A DNA stretch of 5,011 nucleotides from an uncultured Coleofasciculus sp. (GTDB lineage: Bacteria; Cyanobacteriota; Cyanobacteriia; Cyanobacteriales; Coleofasciculaceae). The stretch spans positions 1-5,011 of the forward strand of contig CADCTM010000071.1 in assembly GCA_902805485.1 (NCBI GenBank). The letters are read 5' to 3'. Within the stretch, counting starts at the first letter, position 1, and the number at the start of each line of letters is the position of its first letter. The position numbers and the translations under genes are program-made. This document shows, piece after piece, positions 1 through 4,801 of the stretch. The notes beneath the pieces are model-generated. The model searched no databases. It was not told where the DNA came from and saw only the letters and a program-made list of their open reading frames with translations.

Positions 1-86
1 GGGTTTGCCGTGAATAGCGATCCCAAACCAATAACCACTGCCCCTAATAAACCGACCAAGAAATTTCTAAGCCAACGAGTTTTCAT
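1..86 (-). CDS. N-terminus of an unidentified exported or membrane-anchored protein (partial)
   Basis: Only the first 28 codons and two bases of the next are in the window; the rest lies beyond the left edge. The visible peptide has a basic n-region (MKTRWLRN) followed by about 18 hydrophobic, Gly/Leu/Val-rich residues and then a short polar stretch (TANP). This is the shape of a Sec signal peptide or an N-terminal membrane anchor, so the product probably goes to the thylakoid lumen, the periplasm or a membrane. The ATG at 84-86 is preceded by AGGA (plus-strand tcct at 95-98) with 8 bases between, a good Shine-Dalgarno, which supports this start. The gene lies downstream of the PLP-enzyme gene on the same strand, but a gap of 179 bases with a possible terminator suggests separate transcription. 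I do not recognise the family from so few residues. Confidence 0.6.
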   Translation of the reverse strand, partial: MKTRWLRNFLVGLLGAVVIGLGSLFTAN

Positions 87-94
87 AAAGTCTG

Positions 95-98
95 TCCT
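95..98 (-). promoter_or_regulatory. Ribosome binding site of the left-edge gene
   Basis: On the minus strand AGGA lies 8 bases before the ATG at 84-86. It is the clearest Shine-Dalgarno in the window, and it supports calling this edge fragment a real gene start, since the fragment is too short for coding statistics. Confidence 0.55.
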
Positions 99-217
99 AA
101 AAAGCCAGATGCTTGAGCCTTTATCAAATTTTCAGACTTATACTTAGGAATTTTGCAGGTACTTACAAAAATTTATAACCTTCTGGAAGACCACACATCA
201 TTAGGGCACTGTTTGAC

Positions 218-264
218 AAAGGCGATCGCTATTTATAAAATCAGCAAAAATAAACATCGCCTTT
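218..264 (-). terminator. Possible terminator: 9-bp inverted repeat with a long loop
   Basis: AAAGGCGAT at 218-226 is perfectly complementary to ATCGCCTTT at 256-264, with a loop of 29 bases between. It lies immediately downstream of the PLP-enzyme gene; its first arm in the transcript starts 1 base after the TGA at 266-268. A T run follows the stem weakly on the minus strand (TTT) and better on the plus strand (TTTTT), so it could act in either direction. The long loop and short minus-strand T run make it a poor classical terminator. One arm overlaps a HIP1 octamer at 222-229, so part of the symmetry may come from HIP1-type sequence rather than from selection for a hairpin. Confidence 0.35.
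222..229. repeat. HIP1 palindrome, copy 1
   Basis: Perfect GCGATCGC octamer in the intergenic region. HIP1 is strongly over-represented in many cyanobacterial genomes, so it serves mainly as a taxonomic marker here. Confidence 0.85.
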
Positions 265-265
265 T

Positions 266-1495
266 TCACGCCTCCCCAACCGCTTCAATCGCCGCCTCAA
301 GTGCGATCGCAATATGCGTCCAATGTGTCCCCCCTTGACAAAACACAACATAAGGTTCTCGTAATGGTCCATCTGCCGAAAATTCCGCAGTACTACCATC
401 AATAAACGTCCCGCCAGCCATCACCAACTCACTCTCATAACCATGCATCTCGGCAGGAATTGGATCAAGATAAGAACCCACAGGCGAATACTTTTGAATT
501 GCTCGACAAAATGCAATTAGCTTCTCAGGTGAACCCAACTTAATCGCCTGAATCACATCACGACGCGATGCCATAGGTAGAGGATTAACAGCATAACCCA
601 ACTGTTGAAAAACATAGGCAGTTAAATGATTTCCCTTAATCGCTTCTCCCACCATTTGAGGGGCAAGAAATAAGCCTTGAAACAACAATCGATTCTGCTC
701 AAAAGTCGCCCCGCCAGAACTACCAATTCCCGGTGCCGTTAAACGACAACAAGCCGCTTCTACTAAAGCCTCGCGACCCGCCACATAGCCGCCGGCTGTT
801 ACAATTGTTCCACCGGGATTTTTAATTAACGAACCCGCAATTAAATCCGCTCCAACCACTGGCGGTTCGCACTCTTCAACAAACTCCCCATAACAGTTAT
901 CAACAAAGCAAATTGTATTGGGATTTTGTTGTTTAACTAGCTTGACAATTTTCTCAATATCAGCAATAGAAAGGCTATCTCGCCAGGAATAGCCACAGGA
1001 ACGTTGAATTAGCACCAAGCGCGTATTTTCCCTTACCGCTTGTGCCAAATTGTGCCAATCAACTTTTCCCTCCGGCGTTAGAGGTAACTGACGGTAATCA
1101 ATGCCAAAATCAATCAGTGAACCTTGATTTTCACCTCGTAAACCAATGACTTCTTCTAAAGTGTCGTATGGCGCACCCACAACCGCTAACATCTCATCCC
1201 CAGGACGTAAGACGCCATAGAGACAACAAGCGATCGCATGAGTTCCCGAGACAAACTGTACTCGTACCGCAGCCGACTCGGCGCCCATGACTTCAGCAAA
1301 CACCTTGTCCAACGTCTGACGCCCTAAATCATCGTGACCATAGCCGCTCACACTACTAAAGTGATGCACGCCTACACGATGATGCCGAAAGGAATCCAGC
1401 ACTTTTTTAAGATTTTGCTTGACGGCAGTGTCAATTCCAGAAAAAATCGGGGATAGTGCCTTTTCTGCTGCTTGCAGATGTTGGGAGCTGTTCAT
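266..1495 (-). CDS. Methionine gamma-lyase-like PLP-dependent protein ('aluminium resistance' family)
   Basis: The 409-residue product resembles the Met_gamma_lyase / aluminium resistance family, fold type I PLP enzymes related to Cys/Met-metabolism lyases. Visible landmarks: RVQFVSGTHAIA at about 78-89, which forms the cofactor phosphate region; FVDNCYGEF at 197-205 with Asp199 placed to bind the pyridine nitrogen; and SLIKNPGG at 222-229, where Lys225 is the expected Schiff-base lysine. All look intact, so it is probably an active cytosolic enzyme. The physiological substrate of the family is not established; gamma-lyase chemistry on sulfur amino acids is an inference from homology, and metal resistance is a legacy label. 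I chose the ATG at 1493-1495 because family similarity starts near MNSSQHLQ and a -10-like element lies just upstream. An in-frame ATG at 1577-1579 would add 28 residues unlike the family. No clear Shine-Dalgarno is present. The gene is divergent from desC. Confidence 0.88.
   Translation of the reverse strand: MNSSQHLQAAEKALSPIFSGIDTAVKQNLKKVLDSFRHHRVGVHHFSSVSGYGHDDLGRQTLDKVFAEVMGAESAAVRVQFVSGTHAIACCLYGVLRPGDEMLAVVGAPYDTLEEVIGLRGENQGSLIDFGIDYRQLPLTPEGKVDWHNLAQAVRENTRLVLIQRSCGYSWRDSLSIADIEKIVKLVKQQNPNTICFVDNCYGEFVEECEPPVVGADLIAGSLIKNPGGTIVTAGGYVAGREALVEAACCRLTAPGIGSSGGATFEQNRLLFQGLFLAPQMVGEAIKGNHLTAYVFQQLGYAVNPLPMASRRDVIQAIKLGSPEKLIAFCRAIQKYSPVGSYLDPIPAEMHGYESELVMAGGTFIDGSTAEFSADGPLREPYVVFCQGGTHWTHIAIALEAAIEAVGEA
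303..310. repeat. HIP1 palindrome, copy 2
   Basis: Perfect GCGATCGC inside the 3' end of the PLP-enzyme gene; read on the minus strand it contributes to the Ile-Ala-rich C-terminal helix (IAIALEAA). Confidence 0.85.
1230..1237. repeat. HIP1 palindrome, copy 3
   Basis: Perfect GCGATCGC inside the 5' half of the PLP-enzyme gene, in the codons for the HAIACC segment. It is the last perfect HIP1 copy I found in the window. Confidence 0.85.
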
Positions 1496-1533
1496 TAAAA
1501 ACGTCGATTGTTGATTTAGGTTTTTAGGAAACC

Positions 1534-1560
1534 ATAATAAATCTGAAAGTCGCACATCAA
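1534..1560 (-). promoter_or_regulatory. Possible promoter of the PLP-enzyme gene
   Basis: On the minus strand TATTAT (1534-1539) matches the -10 consensus at 5 of 6 positions. TTGATG (1555-1560) matches the -35 consensus at 4 of 6, but the spacer is only 15 bases. Initiation about 7 bases after the -10 would give a leader of roughly 30 bases before the ATG at 1495. If it is real, the longer 437-codon reading could not be translated from this transcript. Confidence 0.3.
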
Positions 1561-1650
1561 ACCAGCGATTCCCTAACATTTGGGAAGGCTACGCAAACAC
1601 TTTACCCAAATCGGGCTAAAACATTTATTTTCTTGTATTAGGTTTACTGC

Positions 1651-2466
1651 ATGACAATTGCCACCTCACCTCAACTTCGCTTCAATTGGGTCAACATCAT
1701 TTACATGGCCTTAATTCATATTGGAGCTATTTTTGCACTGTTTCCCGGTAACTTTAGCTGGAAAGCAGTCGGCTTAGTACTTCTTCTCCACTGGGTAACA
1801 GGTGGTTTGGGCATTACTCTAGGATGGCATCGCTTGGTGAGCCACCGCAGTTTTCAAACTCCCAAATGGCTAGAATACTTCCTGGTTTTTTGTGGGGCAC
1901 TGTCTTGCGAAGGGGGAGTCATCCACTGGGTAGGACTACACCGCATCCATCATTTACACTCTGACACCCAATCGGACCCCCATGACTCTAACAAAGGCTT
2001 CTGGTGGAGTCATATGGGATGGATGTTTTATGAAATTCCTTCCCACGCCGATATTCCTCGGTTTACCAAAGATATTGCCGACGACCCAGTTTACAAGTTT
2101 CTCCAAGATTATTTTGTACTTGTCCAAATTGCTCTAGGGCTTTTGCTGTTTGCGCTTGGCGGTTGGTCATTTGTCGTTTGGGGCGTCTTTGTCCGCTTGG
2201 TTGTCGTATTTCACTGCACTTGGTTCGTTAACAGTGCTACCCATAAATTTGGTTATCGCACATTTGAGTCGAATGACCGCTCAAAAAACTGTTGGTGGGT
2301 AGCTTTGCTCACCTACGGTGAAGGCTGGCATAACAACCACCATGCCTATCAATATTCGGCACGGCACGGTATGAAATGGTGGGAAATTGACCTCACCTGG
2401 ATGACTATTCAGTTCCTACAACTGTTAGGGCTGGCACAAAAGGTGAAACTAATCGGCAAGGAATAA
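1651..2466 (+). CDS. desC: Acyl-lipid delta-9 fatty acid desaturase (DesC type)
   Basis: DesC inserts the first double bond at the delta-9 position of lipid-bound acyl chains, mainly stearoyl chains of membrane glycerolipids, using reduced ferredoxin in thylakoid and plasma membranes. The 271-residue length is typical for DesC1. All three histidine boxes are present: HRLVSH at 60-65, HRIHH at 97-101 and HNNHH at 227-231, with the extra conserved NSATH at 194-198. These supply the di-iron ligands. Hydrophobic segments at about 14-32, 37-57 and a pair within 155-193 fit the four-helix desaturase topology. There is no cytochrome b5 domain, as expected for the ferredoxin-dependent cyanobacterial form. 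The ATG at 1651 is preceded in frame by a TAG at 1639, and MTIATS matches remembered Nostoc DesC N-termini. Only a weak AGG lies upstream of the start. The sn-1 position specificity is inferred from the DesC1-like N-terminus. It is transcribed alone and faces the ProA-like gene convergently. Confidence 0.95.
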   Translation: MTIATSPQLRFNWVNIIYMALIHIGAIFALFPGNFSWKAVGLVLLLHWVTGGLGITLGWHRLVSHRSFQTPKWLEYFLVFCGALSCEGGVIHWVGLHRIHHLHSDTQSDPHDSNKGFWWSHMGWMFYEIPSHADIPRFTKDIADDPVYKFLQDYFVLVQIALGLLLFALGGWSFVVWGVFVRLVVVFHCTWFVNSATHKFGYRTFESNDRSKNCWWVALLTYGEGWHNNHHAYQYSARHGMKWWEIDLTWMTIQFLQLLGLAQKVKLIGKE

Positions 2467-2484
2467 TATTGAGTTGTAAGTAGC

Positions 2485-2509
2485 GGGGCGGTGCTTTTAA
2501 TACCGCCCT
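2485..2509 (+). terminator. GC-rich hairpin between convergent genes, likely desC terminator
   Basis: GGGCGGT (2486-2492) pairs with ACCGCCC (2502-2508), a perfect 7-bp stem with a 9-base loop, and G2485-T2509 adds a wobble pair. It starts 19 bases after the desC stop. No T tract follows on the plus strand, so it is not a textbook intrinsic terminator. Its position between convergent genes still makes 3'-end formation or transcript stabilisation its most likely role, possibly for both sides. Confidence 0.5.
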
Positions 2510-2571
2510 GGTCTATTCAATCCGGCATCCTAAATAACCAGGCAACTTATGAGGCAATAGATAGCGGTAGC

Positions 2572-2588
2572 GACGCAAGGCAAGCGTC
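2572..2588. repeat. Small inverted repeat GACGC-N7-GCGTC
   Basis: Five-base arms at 2572-2576 and 2584-2588 flank AAGGCAA. It is followed by a second small inverted repeat, AGTTA (2591-2595) / TAACT (2603-2607). The pair resembles the short dispersed palindromic elements common between cyanobacterial genes, but I cannot confirm a family without a genome search. It could also help terminate the ProA-like transcript, although no T run accompanies it. Confidence 0.35.
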
Positions 2589-2604
2589 TGAGTTATTCTT
2601 GGTA

Positions 2605-2625
2605 ACTAATGACCAATGACTAATT
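2605..2625. repeat. Heptamer tandem repeat (STRR-like), three units
   Basis: Three consecutive 7-base units are visible: ACTAATG, ACCAATG, ACTAATT. Each differs from its neighbour by one or two bases. Such heptamers (TCATTAG / TCATTGG on the other strand) belong to the short tandemly repeated repetitive sequences known from filamentous cyanobacteria. The last unit overlaps the first two plus-strand bases of the ProA-like stop codon (2624-2626). Confidence 0.65.
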
Positions 2626-3889
2626 AAAATTGCCCATTTCCTTGAACAACTTGCTTAATTGTTGTTAGAGTTTCCAAATTAATCATGCCTCTGCGGTATC
2701 CTTTCTGGTTGGACATTCCCAAAAAAACTGCATCTCCCCGTTTTGGGTTGCGGGAAAATCGCGGTGAGGAATTAATATAAACGGAGGAACTATCAACCCC
2801 TAAAGCAAATTGGCGGCTTTCCTGATAGGACTCCGTAACAAGACAATCGGCATGACCGCTACTGTAATGATTCATCCAAGTGATCGCCGATTCAATACTA
2901 TCGACCACTTTAAACGCAATAGTCTTATCTAAATAAGGTTTGTTCCACTCAGAGTCTGCGACCAATTTCAATTGTTGGGGAAACTCTGCCACCAGTTCCG
3001 CATCTCCCCGCAGTTCAAAACCCTTTTCCTTAAGACTATTCCACAAAACTACTAAGGAAGAGGGCTTTTGATAGCGATTGATCAAAATTTTCTCAATTGC
3101 ATTAACAGGGTCTGGTTCGCTAGCATGACTATCTAAAATCACCCACCGCACCATATCCAAACTCCCCGTAGCCGACCAATACAAGTAACAATTACCCATT
3201 GCCGATTTTAAAATCGGTGCTGTGGATTGTTGCATCACTTGCTGCACTAACGTCGGTCGCCCATAGGGAATAACTAAATTCAAATATCGATCCTGAGTGA
3301 CCAAATCGCGAATTGAAGCCCCCTGTTCTGAAGGTAAAAGTTCCAAACATCCTGTGGGAAGTCCTGCATCATCCAAGGCGGTTTGCAACGCCTTAGCAAT
3401 CACCAAGTTAGACTGACTTGCTTCACTCCCCCCTCTCAGAATCAGGGCGTTGCCCGTTTTAATACAAAACCCGGCGGCGATGGCACTCAATTCTGGAAAG
3501 GCTTCGTAAATTAAGGCAATTACTCCCAACGGCATCAGTTGACAGTACGTTTGAGAGTGGTCGAGTTGATAGGAGGCATTCATTACCCGACGAATCGGAT
3601 CAGATAATTCGCCAATTCGTTGCAAAATTTGAATGGTACTCTGCAATCGCTCTGGCGTCAGCTTGAGCCATTCCCAAATTATTTCAGGCACTGCCATTTC
3701 TCGACTCGCTTCCAAGTCCAGAGTGTTGGCTTCCAAAATATCATCAAATGAGTTAGAGAGCGCCTGCGCCATCGCCTGGACGCCCCGACTGCGGTCTGCT
3801 CCTTTGGTTGTTGCTAATACTAACGACGCCCGATAAGCACGGGTGACAGCAGCAACAGGATTAGGCGCATCAAAATTTTCTAGTTCCAT
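2624..3889 (-). CDS. ProA-family protein (glutamate-5-semialdehyde dehydrogenase-like) lacking the catalytic cysteine
   Basis: The 421-residue product is full length for gamma-glutamyl phosphate reductase, which makes glutamate-5-semialdehyde in proline synthesis with NADPH. Family features are clear: KTGNALILRGGSEASQSN at 144-161 in the cofactor domain, NAIE at 263-266, the SGHAD region at 344-348, VYINSSPRFSR at 370-380 and the C-terminal SNQKGYRRG at 393-401. However, the site that reads PGVCNA in active enzymes is PDPVNA here, placing Val262 at the catalytic cysteine. YEARPN is YEAFPE (128-133) and IPRGG is IPYGR (207-211). The ORF is intact without frameshift, so this is a maintained divergent paralogue rather than decay. 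I infer loss of the normal dehydrogenase activity and therefore give no proA symbol; automatic annotation would probably call it ProA. The ATG at 3887-3889 follows the zinc-ribbon gene stop by 7 bases, so the two are probably co-transcribed. No good Shine-Dalgarno is visible. Confidence 0.88.
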   Translation of the reverse strand: MELENFDAPNPVAAVTRAYRASLVLATTKGADRSRGVQAMAQALSNSFDDILEANTLDLEASREMAVPEIIWEWLKLTPERLQSTIQILQRIGELSDPIRRVMNASYQLDHSQTYCQLMPLGVIALIYEAFPELSAIAAGFCIKTGNALILRGGSEASQSNLVIAKALQTALDDAGLPTGCLELLPSEQGASIRDLVTQDRYLNLVIPYGRPTLVQQVMQQSTAPILKSAMGNCYLYWSATGSLDMVRWVILDSHASEPDPVNAIEKILINRYQKPSSLVVLWNSLKEKGFELRGDAELVAEFPQQLKLVADSEWNKPYLDKTIAFKVVDSIESAITWMNHYSSGHADCLVTESYQESRQFALGVDSSSVYINSSPRFSRNPKRGDAVFLGMSNQKGYRRGMINLETLTTIKQVVQGNGQF

Positions 3890-3896
3890 AGGGATG

Positions 3897-4307
3897 CTAA
3901 CGCCTGTGAGCTAACCAGACTATTAGCGGAGGGATTAATACCAACAGCAATGCGAGTAACGCAAAGAAAATAATAATAATCGGTTGGGTTGGTGATTTCA
4001 GTGCCAAGGGTAGCCAGAAAATCAGCAGTACCAAGACAATTCCCAGCGCCACGGGTAAGTAACTTTCCCCAAGACTGGCATTGGCTGTGTTCCAGCGATG
4101 CCCTGTCCAACGCCATGCTTTTTTGTATGGATAACTCGTGGACAGTTGTTCAATCACGTACCCACTTTCTTCAACCACAAAAATCTGCTGGCAGCGATTG
4201 CAGCCAAAGGCTTCTGTTAGGGTAATCGGTACTAAAGCCCCGCGCCGCCGACAAGGGCAGGGGTACTCAGTACTTAAGTCAATCTTCTGAGTTTTCTGAG
4301 GTGGCAC
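3897..4307 (-). CDS. Small zinc-ribbon-like membrane protein, function unknown
   Basis: The 136-residue product starts with a short soluble domain carrying four cysteines in a CPC-x16-CxxC arrangement (Cys17, Cys19, Cys36, Cys39), which looks like a zinc ribbon with a shortened first knuckle. After a polar, Trp/Tyr-containing linker (about 50-80) come two hydrophobic segments, about 83-103 and 109-132, ending in the basic tail AHRR. The likely topology is two membrane spans with the cysteine domain on the cytoplasmic side, by the positive-inside rule. The start is GTG at 4305-4307; the only in-frame codons upstream before a TGA (4323-4325) are not usual starts. It ends 7 bases before the ProA-like gene and is probably the first gene of that operon. 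I do not recognise a named family; proteins of this shape occur as conserved hypotheticals in cyanobacteria, and no reaction can be assigned. Confidence 0.72.
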   Translation of the reverse strand: MPPQKTQKIDLSTEYPCPCRRRGALVPITLTEAFGCNRCQQIFVVEESGYVIEQLSTSYPYKKAWRWTGHRWNTANASLGESYLPVALGIVLVLLIFWLPLALKSPTQPIIIIFFALLALLLVLIPPLIVWLAHRR

Positions 4308-4592
4308 AAGCGCTATTAAAAATCAAAATAGTTCAATCCAAATATTAACCAAAACATCTCGATCATAATGTTGGTCAATCACTCTTCATTAGAATGATCG
4401 CACACTACGATTTAACCTTCCCAAGACCCTACCTTGGGCAATAGATACAAAACACCCATCTTTAATAATATTATCGCTTTCCTCAAAGTTCATAAATCCC
4501 TATTCGGTATTTCCTTGAATAGTTGAGATTTTGCTTGCCTCATGCCTGTTGTTTAAAGAGAAAACTCGTGGCTTCAGCATTTTAGTTTTTTA
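4308..4592. other. Intergenic region without a convincing gene
   Basis: These 285 bases lie between the zinc-ribbon gene start and the tRNA-Gly 3' end, and are AT-rich. They hold the weak promoter candidate near 4325-4352, a 6-bp inverted repeat CCCAAG-N7-CTTGGG at 4420-4438, and a minus-strand ORF of 34 codons (4389-4493) for which I have no support beyond an AGGG upstream of its ATG. I see no RNA gene or riboswitch fold that I can defend. Confidence 0.5.
4325..4352 (-). promoter_or_regulatory. Possible promoter of the zinc-ribbon / ProA-like operon
   Basis: On the minus strand TTGGTT (4347-4352) and TATTTT (4325-4330) are separated by 16 bases; each matches the sigma70 consensus only partly. 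Initiation would fall near 4318, about 11 bases before the GTG start, a very short leader. The region is AT-rich, so a chance match is possible. Confidence 0.28.
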
Positions 4593-4664
4593 AGCGGGTA
4601 ACGCGATTCGAACGCGCGACATTCACCTTGGCAAGGTGACGCTCTACCACTGAGCTATACCCGC
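4593..4664 (-). tRNA. tRNA-Gly (anticodon GCC)
   Basis: The minus strand folds into a complete cloverleaf: acceptor stem GCGGGTA/TACCCGC, D stem GCTC/GAGC, anticodon stem TCACC/GGTGA with loop TTGCCAA, a 5-base variable loop, and a T stem GCGCG/CGCGT closing loop TTCGAAT. The anticodon GCC lies at plus-strand 4630-4632 and reads GGC and GGU glycine codons. The discriminator base is U, as is usual for bacterial tRNA-Gly. CCA is not encoded, so it must be added by tRNA nucleotidyltransferase, the common situation in cyanobacteria. All stems pair, with a single G-U in the T stem, so it should be functional. No intron is present. Confidence 0.97.
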
Positions 4665-4682
4665 ACCATTGCAGTAATATTT

Positions 4683-4711
4683 ACTATCTCAGATTTCTCT
4701 GAATTTGTCAA
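4683..4711 (-). promoter_or_regulatory. Promoter of tRNA-Gly
   Basis: On the minus strand a perfect -35 TTGACA (4706-4711) is followed by exactly 17 bases and then GATAGT (4683-4688), a 4 of 6 match to the -10 box, preceded by TGA, an extended -10 TGn motif. Initiation would be near 4676, about 12 bases before the mature tRNA 5' end. This is the strongest promoter in the window and fits a highly expressed tRNA. The spacer contains a short palindrome (4689-4702). Confidence 0.7.
4689..4702. repeat. Palindrome TCAGA-N4-TCTGA in the tRNA-Gly promoter spacer
   Basis: The 14 bases have perfect 5-base arms and sit wholly between the -35 and -10 boxes of the tRNA-Gly promoter. A repressor-like site is possible from its position, but arms this short arise by chance and no known regulator is recognised. 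Confidence 0.35.
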
Positions 4712-4770
4712 CATTTTGATTGCGAATTCTCGCCTGATTACCCCGCAACGCCCGAAAAAGAACTTTTCAC

Positions 4771-4798
4771 GCCTAGCAGTGAGCGTACAAGCTCAGGC
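4771..4798 (-). terminator. Possible ribH terminator: bulged hairpin followed by a T-rich stretch
   Basis: On the minus strand, 3 bases after the ribH stop, TGAGC (4791-4795) pairs with GCTCA (4780-4784) around a 6-base loop. GCC and GGC at the base extend it across a one-sided bulge of 6 bases. About 5 to 20 bases further on comes a T-rich stretch, GTTCTTTTT. The stem is short and the T run displaced, so this is only a candidate. Confidence 0.3.
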
Positions 4799-4801
4799 AA
4801 G

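Noticed and set aside
137..168. Promoter for the left-edge gene (TATAAG at 137-142, TTGTAA at 163-168, minus strand)
   Set aside because: The spacer would be 20 bases and the -35 match is poor; the region is AT-rich enough to give such matches by chance.
153..338. Plus-strand ORF of 61 codons across the intergenic region and the PLP-enzyme 3' end
   Set aside because: Its second half lies antisense to the conserved C-terminus of the PLP enzyme, and it has no recognisable protein character.
1496..1579. 28-residue N-terminal extension of the PLP enzyme
   Set aside because: The extra residues do not resemble the family, there is no Shine-Dalgarno at the upstream ATG, and a -10-like box lies within the stretch.
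3633..3836. Plus-strand ORF of 67 codons
   Set aside because: Lies wholly antisense within the ProA-like gene; its open frame is a by-product of that gene's codons.
3880..4225. Overlapping ORFs of 78 codons on both strands
   Set aside because: Both are shadows of the zinc-ribbon membrane gene, which has a coherent cysteine and membrane-span pattern in its own frame.
4420..4438. CCCAAG-N7-CTTGGG inverted repeat
   Set aside because: A single 6-bp stem with no T run and no gene ending nearby; not enough to call a terminator or operator.
4561..4589. Inverted repeat AAAACT / AGTTTT as a tRNA-Gly terminator
   Set aside because: The stem is AT-only apart from one pair, the loop is 17 bases, and the following T run is short.
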